Source: Bacteroidales bacterium (GTDB lineage Bacteria > Bacteroidota > Bacteroidia > Bacteroidales > ML635J-15). Taken from it: 64,000 bases of DNA. This document shows positions 34,369 through 42,949 of this stretch, in pieces. The number at the start of each line of letters is the position of its first letter. Positions within the stretch are counted from its first letter, which is position 1. The stretch is taken from assembly GCA_017651185.1 (NCBI GenBank), contig JAGCDJ010000042.1, positions 1 to 64,000 on the forward strand. The letters run 5' to 3'. A program made the translations under genes and the position numbers. The notes beneath the pieces are model-generated. The model was given only the letters and a program-made list of their open reading frames with translations, was not told the origin of the DNA and did no database searches.

Positions 34369-35925
34369 ATGAAACAGATACGAATCCTTTGGACCGACGA
34401 CGAAATAGACCTTCTGAAACCGCACATTATTTTCCTGCAAGGAAAAGGATATGAGGTTGATACAGCAACAAATGGAACCGATGCGATAGAACTTTCGCGC
34501 ACAAACGACTACGACATAATATTCCTCGACGAGAACATGCCCGGACTTAGCGGACTGGAAACGCTTTCGCAAATAAAGGACATACTTCCGCATACACCTG
34601 TAATAATGATTACAAAAAGCGAGGAAGAGGACATCATGGACGAGGCAATCGGCTCAAAGATTACCGACTACCTCATCAAACCAGTGAACCCCAACCAGAT
34701 ACTGCTGACAATAAAGAAAAACATCGATAAGCAACGCCTCATTACCGAAAAGACAACCTCATCGTACCAGATGGAATTCGGAAAACTTGGCATGAAGATT
34801 AACGAAGTCTCCAACCACAAGGAATGGTGTGAAGTTTACAGGAAACTGGTTTACTGGGAAATGCAACTGATGGAATCGAAGGACAGCACTATGGACGAGG
34901 TGTTCAGGATGCAGATGGACGAGGCAAACAACAGTTTCTCAAAGTACATCAAGCGCAACTACACAAAGTGGTTCCGTCCCGATTGCGACGACAAGCCCCT
35001 GCTCTCCCCCAACCTGCTTCGCGAAAAGGTATTTCCATTGCTAAACGAAGGCAAAACCGTGCTTTTCCTGCTCATCGACAACCTGCGCTTCGACCAGTGG
35101 AAAGTCATTGAACCGATTTTGAGCCAGTTCTACACCACCGCCGAAGAAGATATGTTCTACTCGATATTGCCAACCTCGACGCAATATTCGCGCAACTCAA
35201 TATTTTCGGGACTTATGCCATCGGAAATAAACAAGCTTTACCCCGAACTTTGGAAAAACGATGACGAGGAAGGCGGCAAAAATCTCTACGAGGAAGACAT
35301 GCTTCGCTCGATGATGAACCGTTTCAACATAAGGACTGGTCTGCATTTCGACAAGATTACCGACATCAAGAACTGCAAGGCAGTGACCGACAATGTAAAG
35401 ACTATTGTTCAGAACAAGTTTGTCTCTATAGTGGTCAACTTTGTGGATTCGCTTTCGCATGCCGGAACAGACCAGCGCATGGTGCGCGAACTAACCAACA
35501 CCACCGAGGCCTATTTGTCGATTACGAAGTCATGGTTTGAACTTTCGCCATTGTTCGACATGTTAAAGGCATTTGCCGAGCAGGGAGCATACCTCGTCAT
35601 TGGCACCGACCACGGAAGCATACAGATTTCCAATCCTTTGAAAGTCATTGGCGACAAGGCAACAACAACCAACCTGCGCTACAAGCAGGGACGCAACCTC
35701 GCATACAACCCAAAGGAAGTGTATGAGATAACAAATCCCGCCGAAGCTTACTTGCCAAAGACAAACATAAGTTCCACATACATTTTCTCCTGCAACGATG
35801 ACTTTTTCGCATACCCGAACAACTACAACTACTATGTGAAATATTACAAGAATACCTTCCAGCACGGAGGAATTTCGCTTCAGGAAATGATAATTCCGGC
35901 CATAACGATGAAGCCAAAAATTTAG
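34369..35925 (+). CDS. porX: T9SS response regulator PorX (receiver plus PglZ domain)
   Basis: A 518-residue two-domain regulator that controls T9SS genes with the histidine kinase PorY. The receiver (residues 1-120) has the acidic pocket TDDE, phosphoacceptor Asp in IIFLDENMPGLSG, and the conserved Lys in DYLIKPVNP. A helical linker leads to a PglZ-type alkaline-phosphatase-fold domain with LLIDNLRFDQW, PTSTQYSRNSIFSG and GTDHGSIQ as metal-site candidates; work on the P. gingivalis protein assigned nuclease/phosphodiesterase activity to this domain. No DNA-binding domain is present. A T9SS cargo gene follows. Confidence 0.92.
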   Translation: MKQIRILWTDDEIDLLKPHIIFLQGKGYEVDTATNGTDAIELSRTNDYDIIFLDENMPGLSGLETLSQIKDILPHTPVIMITKSEEEDIMDEAIGSKITDYLIKPVNPNQILLTIKKNIDKQRLITEKTTSSYQMEFGKLGMKINEVSNHKEWCEVYRKLVYWEMQLMESKDSTMDEVFRMQMDEANNSFSKYIKRNYTKWFRPDCDDKPLLSPNLLREKVFPLLNEGKTVLFLLIDNLRFDQWKVIEPILSQFYTTAEEDMFYSILPTSTQYSRNSIFSGLMPSEINKLYPELWKNDDEEGGKNLYEEDMLRSMMNRFNIRTGLHFDKITDIKNCKAVTDNVKTIVQNKFVSIVVNFVDSLSHAGTDQRMVRELTNTTEAYLSITKSWFELSPLFDMLKAFAEQGAYLVIGTDHGSIQISNPLKVIGDKATTTNLRYKQGRNLAYNPKEVYEITNPAEAYLPKTNISSTYIFSCNDDFFAYPNNYNYYVKYYKNTFQHGGISLQEMIIPAITMKPKI

Positions 35926-35932
35926 TATAGGT

Positions 35933-35994
35933 TGTTAATAAAAACATTAACACACTAATTTTCAACGCAAAATTATCAACAACACTGTTAATAA
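35933..35994. other. Three DnaA-box-like nonamers in an AT-rich spacer
   Basis: TTATTAACA (minus, 35933-35941), TTATCAACA (plus, 35973-35981) and TTATTAACA (minus, 35986-35994) lie within 62 bp after porX. They differ from the TTATCCACA consensus at one or two positions. This may be chance in AT-rich DNA. Confidence 0.2.
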
Positions 35995-36068
35995 ATAAAC
36001 GGCGTAAAAACTACCCGTAACACGGAAATAATGCACTTTTGCGCCGAAAATTTTTAAAATAATTTAAC

Positions 36069-38270
36069 ATGAGGAAATTAACATTTTTGTGCGCAGCAGT
36101 AATGATTACTGCAGCACTAATTTTCAAAGCAGAGAATTCTTTCTCACAAGTTTATCAATTGGAAAACGGCGATTTTGAAAATTGGCCAGGTTCTGCAACA
36201 ACTGAACCTACTGGCTGGAATTCATTCCCATCAGCAAGTTGCGAGTTACCATCTTCTGTTAACATTTTTGGTATTGCTTGCAGAACTGCAACAGAAACGA
36301 GACATGAAAGATCTACCGATGTCCGTTCTGGAACAACAGGATATTCGTGCAAAATTTACGCAACATCAGCATTCTCTAGGATTGCCAATGGAGCCCTCAC
36401 TAGTGGAATAATGCACCTTGCATCAACAACACCCGACGACGCGAGCAACTGCAACGAGACAAAAATTGATGACAATGACTTCAACCACCGTCTTAACGCA
36501 AAACCAGACTCAATAGTATTCTGGGCAAAGGTAGTAAATGCAGACAACAATTCAGAAGCTTGCTGTCATCTCTACATACACGACAATTACAATTTAAAAG
36601 ACCCATTAGCAGCAAATCCAAGCGGCTATCTAAATCACATTGTAGGCGGAGTTCCATCATACAACTTCACAAACAATGGAAGCACATGGCAACGCCATTC
36701 AACACCGATAATATATGAGGGATACGGATCGAATGACCCACAGTTTGTGCTAATAACTTTCTCTACCAACGCTATTCCAGGCGGTGGTTCTGCAAACGAT
36801 GCACTTTACATTGATGACATTGAATTCATTTATAACCCCATATATAACGAAATCACTCAATCTGCTTGCGAATCCTTCACATGGGACGGAACAGAATACA
36901 CTGAATCTGGCGACTACACAAAGACCTACACAGTTGGTCCTCGTGATAGCATCGTAACTCTTCACCTCACTATTGGACATCCGTCTAATAATGAATCAAC
37001 AATTAACGCATGTGAATCATACACATGGAATAATCAAACATACACCACCAGTGGAAACTACAACAATACATTTACTTCATTCTGTGGTTGCGACAGCACA
37101 GTTACTCTCCATCTAAATATAAACTATCCTGTTGCTAACGAATTTTCAGCAACTGAATGCAGTTCTTATACTTGGAACGAGCAATCATACAATACAAGCG
37201 GTGATTACATTCAGACATTCCAAGCAGCAAATGGATGTGACAGTGTTGTAACATTGCACCTTACAATCAACAATCCCGTCAACAATGAGATTACAGAAAC
37301 TGCTTGCAGTTCTTTCACTTGGAATGGCGAAACATACACAACAAGTGGCACCTATACAGAAACATTCTCAACTGTAAATGATTGCGATAGCATTGTTACA
37401 CTTCACTTGACAATCAATCAACCTGCATCAAACGAAATTAACGAAATCGCTTGCAGTTCTTTCTCTTGGAACGGCGAAACATACACAACAAGTGGCACCT
37501 ATACAGAAACATTCCAAGCAGCAAACGGTTGCGACAGCGTAGTAACTCTCCACTTGACAATCAACCAACCTGTTACTAGCGAATTTTCGGCCACAGCATG
37601 TGGAATTTACACATGGAACGAACAATCATACACAGAAAGCGGAAACCATACACAAACTCTTACCGCAGTAAATGGTTGCGACAGCGTTGTAACTCTGCAC
37701 CTGACTATCACCGAAGCACCTTCACGCGAAGAAAACGTAACTGCATGCGACAGTTACACATGGTACGAACAAGTGTACACCGAAAGCGACGACTACTACC
37801 ATACAATTCCAGCAACCGACCCAGAAGAATGCGACAGCTTAATTACCTTGCATTTGACTATCAACAATTCATTTACCAACGAAATTACCGAAGAAGCTGA
37901 GGATTCGTTCACTTGGAACGGAACAGAATACAACACTAGTGGCGACTACGTACAGAATTTCGTTGCTGAAAACGGATGCGACAGTATTGTAACCCTCCAT
38001 TTGACAATTACCACCGTTGGAATCGAAGAAAACGAAATGTCAGAAATTAATGTTTACCCAGTTCCTGCAAAGGACATATTGAACATTGAAGGCGAAGGCA
38101 TCAAGTCGATAACAATCTGCGACATTGTAGGCAAGAAAATTGCCGAATACAACAATGGCGGAGATGCAACAATGAGCATTTCAGTGGATAATTTCAAGTC
38201 GGGAAGCTACCTGATTGTCATAAAGACAGAAAATGGCATCACAACCCAAAGAATCACAATAATGGAATAA
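36069..38270 (+). CDS. T9SS-secreted protein with eight tandem repeats and a C-terminal sorting domain
   Basis: A 733-residue exported protein. After the signal peptide (ending near NSFSQ), residues about 30-258 form a beta-rich domain (LENGDFENWPG, DALYIDDIEFIY) of the jelly-roll/PCMD or carbohydrate-binding kind. Eight repeats of 47-51 residues follow, each with Ala-Cys, (S/T)(F/Y)TWN, SGxY and GCDSxVTLHLTI. The last 75 residues are a type A T9SS sorting domain (INVYPVPAKDILNIEGEG, GKKIAEYN, SGSYLIVIKTENG). It should reach the cell surface or medium through PorV and its partners. A near-match promoter box (CACTTTTGC) is at 36034-36042; a terminator follows. Confidence 0.82.
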   Translation: MRKLTFLCAAVMITAALIFKAENSFSQVYQLENGDFENWPGSATTEPTGWNSFPSASCELPSSVNIFGIACRTATETRHERSTDVRSGTTGYSCKIYATSAFSRIANGALTSGIMHLASTTPDDASNCNETKIDDNDFNHRLNAKPDSIVFWAKVVNADNNSEACCHLYIHDNYNLKDPLAANPSGYLNHIVGGVPSYNFTNNGSTWQRHSTPIIYEGYGSNDPQFVLITFSTNAIPGGGSANDALYIDDIEFIYNPIYNEITQSACESFTWDGTEYTESGDYTKTYTVGPRDSIVTLHLTIGHPSNNESTINACESYTWNNQTYTTSGNYNNTFTSFCGCDSTVTLHLNINYPVANEFSATECSSYTWNEQSYNTSGDYIQTFQAANGCDSVVTLHLTINNPVNNEITETACSSFTWNGETYTTSGTYTETFSTVNDCDSIVTLHLTINQPASNEINEIACSSFSWNGETYTTSGTYTETFQAANGCDSVVTLHLTINQPVTSEFSATACGIYTWNEQSYTESGNHTQTLTAVNGCDSVVTLHLTITEAPSREENVTACDSYTWYEQVYTESDDYYHTIPATDPEECDSLITLHLTINNSFTNEITEEAEDSFTWNGTEYNTSGDYVQNFVAENGCDSIVTLHLTITTVGIEENEMSEINVYPVPAKDILNIEGEGIKSITICDIVGKKIAEYNNGGDATMSISVDNFKSGSYLIVIKTENGITTQRITIME
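36852..38027 (+). repeat. Eight in-frame repeats of about 147 bp
   Basis: Each unit encodes 47-51 residues with one conserved Cys near the start and the GCDS motif near the end. Units 4 and 5 (about 37291-37584) share a nearly identical 50-bp stretch, a sign of recent duplication. Unit 8 has lost the first Cys, and units 1 and 7 deviate around GCDS. Confidence 0.85.
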
Positions 38271-38288
38271 GAAACCATGCTATTAATC

Positions 38289-38320
38289 AAAAAAGGCAAC
38301 CTTTTCGGTTGCCTTTTTTT
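38289..38320 (+). terminator. Rho-independent terminator after the T9SS cargo gene
   Basis: Arms AAAAAAGGCAACC / GGTTGCCTTTTTTT with a 5-nt loop, between the convergent cargo and RNase G genes. Confidence 0.9.
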
Positions 38321-38337
38321 GTTGCCTTTTACATCTT

Positions 38338-39915
38338 TTACATCAATTCTTCATCAAATTCATCGAAGAAGTGATATTCCATATACGAGTACGCCATCAT
38401 CGGAAGAACCTCCAGTTTACAGTCATACTGCTTCTGCCATTGCTTTCGCAACGACTTGAAAACTCCCTTGTTGATATACGCCTCGACAAACGGATGCGTC
38501 TTTATTGTAATCTTCTTGGTTTGGTTCTTGCGTAGTATATATTTCAATTGGTTTTCAATCTCATCTGTGAGATTTATGCTTGCCTGTATCTTTCCTGTTC
38601 CATTGCAGCACGGGCATGTTTCTGCCGTCTTCTTGTCGGTTGCAGGACGCACGCGCTGACGAGTTATTTCCATCAGGCAGAAACGGCTCAACTGCGTCAG
38701 ATGATATTTTGCACGGTCGTTTGCCATGCATTCCTTCATCTTGTCATATATCGCCTTCTTGCTTTCGCTATCGTGCACATCAATAAAATCAACCACAATA
38801 ATGCCACCCATATCGCGGAGCCGCAACTGACGAGCAATTTCCTCTGCTGCAATCAGATTGACTTCCAATGCATTAGTTTCCTGGTCGTTCTTGGAGTTTG
38901 TCCTGTTGCCCGAATTAACGTCAATGACATGTCCCGCCTCGGTATGATCGATGACAATATATGCACCCGAACGCATAGGCACAGTGCGACCAAAGGCTGT
39001 CTTTATCTGCTTTTCTATTCCGTAGTTATCGAAGATAGGCGTACGGTCGGTGTACAACTTAACGATTTTAGTCTTTTCTGGAGCTATTTCGGAGATAAAC
39101 TTCTTTACCTCGTTGAACATGTCAACGTCGTTCACGACAATCTGATGAAACGAAGAGTTGAGCATATCGCGCAGAAACGCCGTAGTCCTGTCCATCTCAC
39201 CTAGGACAATGTTTGGCGGTTCGACAGACGACAACTGCTCAAACATATTTTTCCACTTGTCGAGCAACGAGGTCAGCTCCTTGTCGAGTTCGAGCACATT
39301 TTTATCCTGAGCAACGGTACGTACTATTACACCATAGTTCTTTGGCACAAGACCTTCAATCCAACTGCGCAGGCGCTTGCGAGTTTCGCTCGACTTAATC
39401 TTCTGACTTACAGAAATCCTATTATTGAACGGCAACAGTACAAGATTACGTCCTGCTATTGAAATCTCGCAAGTCAAACGCGGACCTTTCGACGAAATTG
39501 GTTCCTTTGCAATCTGCACGAGCACATATTCGCCGACCTTTAGCATATCACCAATCTTCCCCTGCTTGTCAATATCGGGTTCTACCTTGATGTTTGTCAG
39601 AGCGTTGCTGTTTTTTGCCATTCCCATCCTGACAAACTTCTTCAAAGTCAAAAATCCCGACCCGAGGTCGAGGTAATGCAAAAAGGCATCCTTCCTATAC
39701 CCTACATCAACGAAAGCGGCATTCAACCCGGGCATAAGTTTATTGACTCTGCCAAGGTAAATGTCACCGACAGAAAAATCCACATTGCTGTATTCGGTAC
39801 TAAGCTCAACAAGACGCTTGTTGTTGAGCAACGCGATATTGACTTCCGAGCTTCTTACATCGAGAAACAACTCGCTACATACTTCTATTTTCTCCTCGTC
39901 CACTTCGCCTCTCAA
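38338..39915 (-). CDS. rng: Ribonuclease G/E family endoribonuclease
   Basis: Single-strand-specific endoribonuclease acting in rRNA and mRNA processing. The S1-like part has VGDIYLGRVNKLMPGLNAAFVDVG. The catalytic DNase I-like domain shows VIDVNSGNR and GGIIVVDFIDVHD, whose Asp residues bind magnesium. The zinc link TCPCCNGTGK lies near residues 434-443. The 525-residue length matches RNase G rather than the long RNase E, and no C-terminal scaffold is present. A hairpin with a T run separates it from the upstream hup group. Confidence 0.93.
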   Translation of the reverse strand: MRGEVDEEKIEVCSELFLDVRSSEVNIALLNNKRLVELSTEYSNVDFSVGDIYLGRVNKLMPGLNAAFVDVGYRKDAFLHYLDLGSGFLTLKKFVRMGMAKNSNALTNIKVEPDIDKQGKIGDMLKVGEYVLVQIAKEPISSKGPRLTCEISIAGRNLVLLPFNNRISVSQKIKSSETRKRLRSWIEGLVPKNYGVIVRTVAQDKNVLELDKELTSLLDKWKNMFEQLSSVEPPNIVLGEMDRTTAFLRDMLNSSFHQIVVNDVDMFNEVKKFISEIAPEKTKIVKLYTDRTPIFDNYGIEKQIKTAFGRTVPMRSGAYIVIDHTEAGHVIDVNSGNRTNSKNDQETNALEVNLIAAEEIARQLRLRDMGGIIVVDFIDVHDSESKKAIYDKMKECMANDRAKYHLTQLSRFCLMEITRQRVRPATDKKTAETCPCCNGTGKIQASINLTDEIENQLKYILRKNQTKKITIKTHPFVEAYINKGVFKSLRKQWQKQYDCKLEVLPMMAYSYMEYHFFDEFDEELM

Positions 39916-39927
39916 TTAGTTGCCGCC

Positions 39928-39965
39928 AAAAAATCAAACCTTCGGAAATGCCCCCGAAGGTTTGA
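39928..39965 (-). terminator. Terminator or attenuator between the small ribosomal gene and rng
   Basis: Arms of 12 bp (TCAAACCTTCGG / CCGAAGGTTTGA) with an 8-nt loop, followed on the minus strand by TTTTTT. It ends the hup transcript or lets part of it read into rng. Confidence 0.8.
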
Positions 39966-39994
39966 ATAATCTTTTAATTCAAAAAAAGAAAATA

Positions 39995-40087
39995 CTATTT
40001 TTTCTTTTTATGTCTATTCTTACGAAGACGTTTTTTCCTCTTGTGAGTCGACATTTTATGTCTTTTTCTCTTCTTTCCGCTTGGCAT
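39995..40087 (-). CDS. 30-residue AURKAIP1/COX24-type (mS38-like) ribosomal small protein
   Basis: A complete frame of 30 codons from ATG at 40087 to TAG at 39995, too short for most gene finders. The product is extremely basic (MPSGKKRKRHKM..., then THKRKKRLRKNRHKKKK). Short proteins of this pattern are conserved in Bacteroidetes between HU and RNase G genes and match the AURKAIP1/COX24 domain, related to mitoribosomal protein mS38. It lies 8 nt downstream of hup. A ribosomal role is inferred from family and composition. Confidence 0.8.
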   Translation of the reverse strand: MPSGKKRKRHKMSTHKRKKRLRKNRHKKKK

Positions 40088-40095
40088 AATCGTAA

Positions 40096-40386
40096 TTATT
40101 TAACCTTGTTGTTATCCTTTACTTCTGCTACAAATGATTTAGCCGGCTTGAAAGCTGGAATATTGTGAGCTGGGATTGTGATAGTTGTGTTCTTAGCCAT
40201 ATCCCTTGCTGTCTTTTCAGCTCTAGTCTTAACTACAAAACTTCCAAATCCTCTTAAAAATACGTCTTCGCCCTTAATCAAAGAACCCTTAACTGATTCC
40301 ATGAAAGCTTCAACAGTCTTTTGGACTACCATTTTTTCGATTCCGGTATTTTCGGAAATTGCATTTACAATGTCTGCCTTAGTCAT
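40096..40386 (-). CDS. hup: HU-family DNA-binding protein
   Basis: A 96-residue nucleoid protein: helical dimer body (MTKADIVNAISENTGI, VQKTVEAFMESVKGSLIKGEDVFLRGFG split over two helices), the DNA-wrapping arm with NTTITIPAHNIPAFKPAKSF, and a short C-terminal tail. The proline tip (IPA) of the arm is kept. It heads a group with the mS38-like gene. Its leader is about 65 nt long and holds a small CCCTA/TAGGG hairpin. Confidence 0.95.
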   Translation of the reverse strand: MTKADIVNAISENTGIEKMVVQKTVEAFMESVKGSLIKGEDVFLRGFGSFVVKTRAEKTARDMAKNTTITIPAHNIPAFKPAKSFVAEVKDNNKVK

Positions 40387-40451
40387 TTTCTTAATATTTA
40401 ATTGTTTATAAATAATTTATCGTCTCTATTCCCTATTGATTTTTAGGGATT

Positions 40452-40460
40452 GCAAAAGTA
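40452..40460 (-). promoter_or_regulatory. -7 promoter box for hup
   Basis: Minus-strand TACTTTTGC, exact consensus, about 65 nt before the hup start codon. Confidence 0.6.
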
Positions 40461-40520
40461 GTACATTTTTTTGGAAGGACAAAATAAAATCGACTTTTTT
40501 TTCAAAAAATCCATTTTTCA

Positions 40521-41942
40521 TCACAAACCCTTGCCAAGAAATACAATCTTCACTGTATATATGAGGATTTTCAAGTCCATAAGCAACGAACGGTTCTCAA
40601 TGTACAATATGTCGTATTTCAGTCTTTCCACCATCTGGTCCACATTCTCTGCATAACCGTATTTCACTTGTCCCCAAGATGTTATACCGGGACGCACAGA
40701 CAAAAGATGCAAGTAATGCGGTGCCTTTTGCACTATCTGCTGGATATAGTATTCGCGTTCTGGTCTTGGTCCAACCAAACTCATGTCGCCACGTAACACA
40801 TTGTAGAACTGCGGAATTTCGTCCATACGCGTCTTTCGCATTATCTTGCCAATCTTAGTTATGCGCGGATCGTCCTTGCTGCTTAAAGCAGGTCCGTTCT
40901 GCTCGGAATTGACATACATCGAACGAAACTTATAAATCTTGAACGGCTTATGGTTTAGACCTATACGCTCGTGGCTGTAGAAAACTGGTCCCGGAGAACT
41001 TATCTTTACAGCTATTGACAACACAAGATACAACGGCGACAGCACAATCATAGCCAAGATGCTCAATACAATATCGAAAAACCTCTTGGCAAAAAGCTGC
41101 CATACTGGCATTATGTTCTGGTTTATCTGAATAAGCGGCATACCTATTATAGAAGATATGCGTACCTTGCCTATTAGCATGTCGTACATGTCAGGCACAA
41201 CCTTCACCGAAACATTAACGCCATATAACTTGTTGATTATTCGTGTAATCTTACAATGCTCCTTCGACTCTATGGCTATTACAATCTCCTCAATCTTGTA
41301 CTTTGATATTATTTCGCGGATATCGTTAACGCTTCCGAAATTAGGCACAAACTTCTCCATCTGGTAACTGTCCTGCTCGTCGACATAAACGAAACCTATG
41401 AAATTCAACCCCGACGATATTTTCTGCGACTCAAGTTCACGATACAATTCCACCGCCTTGTCGTTGCTTCCGACCATAAGAGTATTAAAGCGAAGTTTAC
41501 GTGTATGAACACGATTGTTCGTTACCGTCGTTATAATCACACGTGGAATGTATGTAAAGCCGAACTGCATAAAGAGCAAAAGGCCAAACATACTGTAATA
41601 TTGCTTGTAGTTTCCTACCCAGTCGTCGAGTACAAATGCGAAGAAAAGTATCACCACGCCCAGCAAAGTGACCGCTGCGGTCGTACCTAATTCATGCACC
41701 CTCGACTTGCGGAACGGAGTTCGATAGTATCCGCTCATGAGATGAAGCAAGAGCCAGAAAACAGGAATTGCCACCATCGACACGTAAAACTTCCAGTCCA
41801 ATTCCAAAGGCACAGCATAACCTAGACGCGAAGGCTCAATCTCTAGCTTCCTATAGCAGTAGAAAAGCCCCCACGTGAACGCAGCCGCTAAATAATCGAA
41901 CACTATGTATTTCAGATTCTGCCTTGCCTTCTGCATTTTCAC
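40521..41942 (-). CDS. Polyprenyl-phosphate sugar-1-phosphate transferase (exopolysaccharide or O-antigen initiation)
   Basis: A 473-residue membrane enzyme that would start a surface glycan by moving a sugar-1-phosphate onto undecaprenyl phosphate. Residues about 10-125 hold four or five membrane segments. A Rossmann-like middle domain (NTLMVGSNDKAVELYREL) follows. The C-terminal catalytic domain shows KRFFDIVLSILAMIVLSPLY, FRSMYVNSE, RKTRMDEIPQF, NVLRGDMSLVGPRPE and RPGITSWGQV, as in WbaP/WcaJ. It starts directly after the lipoprotein stop. The exact sugar is unknown. Confidence 0.9.
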   Translation of the reverse strand: MKMQKARQNLKYIVFDYLAAAFTWGLFYCYRKLEIEPSRLGYAVPLELDWKFYVSMVAIPVFWLLLHLMSGYYRTPFRKSRVHELGTTAAVTLLGVVILFFAFVLDDWVGNYKQYYSMFGLLLFMQFGFTYIPRVIITTVTNNRVHTRKLRFNTLMVGSNDKAVELYRELESQKISSGLNFIGFVYVDEQDSYQMEKFVPNFGSVNDIREIISKYKIEEIVIAIESKEHCKITRIINKLYGVNVSVKVVPDMYDMLIGKVRISSIIGMPLIQINQNIMPVWQLFAKRFFDIVLSILAMIVLSPLYLVLSIAVKISSPGPVFYSHERIGLNHKPFKIYKFRSMYVNSEQNGPALSSKDDPRITKIGKIMRKTRMDEIPQFYNVLRGDMSLVGPRPEREYYIQQIVQKAPHYLHLLSVRPGITSWGQVKYGYAENVDQMVERLKYDILYIENRSLLMDLKILIYTVKIVFLGKGL

Positions 41943-42830
41943 CTAATTTTCAAGATGCAACAACTTTATGTTATCAATGAATATTTCCGAATTCTGTCCT
42001 ACTGGACTCAACGTATCAATCCTAACTGCCGTATAGAACGGTTGGAACTGCCCACAATTAGAATTGGAATTGGTAACATTATAGTTCAGATTAACGTATA
42101 TGCGCTTCCATTTTCCATCGGTAGGATACAATGTAATGACATTTTCGCGTACACCAGATGTTGCCGTAGCACTTTCAACCACGCCAAACATTCCAAAGTT
42201 AAAGTAGTCATTACACTTGTAACTCATCTCAAGGAACGTCACGCCATTTTCAGATATTGGATATACATTGGACGATCTGCACTCAAAATGTCCGCTATAG
42301 TCGTCCTTCGGGATTTCTATCTTCATCGAATAACCTTCCAAGGCGCCATCCTGAGTAATCGAAAAATCGTAAGTGCTCGAATCTGCCTTCTCAAACTTGG
42401 AACCAAGCTGGTCAAAACTCTCAACCAATATAAAGTTAACTCCCGAACGATACGAATAATGCGGAACAAGCACCATTGTCGAATCAAGAGTAAGCACCGT
42501 GTCTATATAATAATTTGTAAGCATCGTGTACACATCCCTGTCGGCATCAAGTCCCGACGTCTTTATTCCAGGTTCAATCTCGATATGCACATTGCCACGT
42601 GCCAACACTGGCACTTCAAAAGGAATCTCAAAAATACCGATTGTATTTCCGTCCACCGACAACCAGCAGTCGGAAACATTGTGCAATGCCGAACCTTGTG
42701 CAGGGTCAGTAATATCTATAATTGCCTCATCGACACGAATATATGCTGGGACTCCCTCTGTGGGATCATTTTCTTTGCACGAACAAAAAGCCAACGCAAA
42801 AATGAACGTCAATAACAATATTCTCTTCAT
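41943..42830 (-). CDS. Lipoprotein of unknown function
   Basis: A 295-residue lipoprotein; the signal ends in FALAFCSCKEND, with Cys16 or Cys18 as the lipidated residue. The first part (YIRVDEAIIDITDPAQGSAL, VSDCWLSVDGNTIGIFEIP, VPVLARGNVHIEIEPGIK) and the C-terminal jelly-roll-like part (FEIFIDNIKLL-type end) are beta-rich. The two genes abut (stop 41943, next start 41942), so it is co-expressed with the sugar transferase and may act in the same glycan pathway. I do not recognise a named family. Confidence 0.65.
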   Translation of the reverse strand: MKRILLLTFIFALAFCSCKENDPTEGVPAYIRVDEAIIDITDPAQGSALHNVSDCWLSVDGNTIGIFEIPFEVPVLARGNVHIEIEPGIKTSGLDADRDVYTMLTNYYIDTVLTLDSTMVLVPHYSYRSGVNFILVESFDQLGSKFEKADSSTYDFSITQDGALEGYSMKIEIPKDDYSGHFECRSSNVYPISENGVTFLEMSYKCNDYFNFGMFGVVESATATSGVRENVITLYPTDGKWKRIYVNLNYNVTNSNSNCGQFQPFYTAVRIDTLSPVGQNSEIFIDNIKLLHLEN

Positions 42831-42858
42831 CCGTTAACTAATTTTTAGTTATAAGATG

Positions 42859-42867
42859 GCAAAGTTA
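42859..42867 (-). promoter_or_regulatory. -7 promoter box for the lipoprotein-transferase operon
   Basis: Minus-strand TAACTTTGC, exact consensus, 28 nt before the start at 42830. Confidence 0.6.
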
Positions 42868-42949
42868 GATAAAATTTTCGAGAGTTAAGCCAACAATCGA
42901 ATATTTTTCTTAAAACGTTGGAGACTATATACAATAATATATATATGCG

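Noticed and set aside
36852..38027. Possible CRISPR-like array
   Set aside because: The periodic units are in-frame protein repeats without unique spacers; no cas genes nearby.
38548..39204. 218-residue plus-strand frame over rng
   Set aside because: Lies opposite the conserved catalytic part of RNase G; Cys/His-rich random composition typical of shadow frames.
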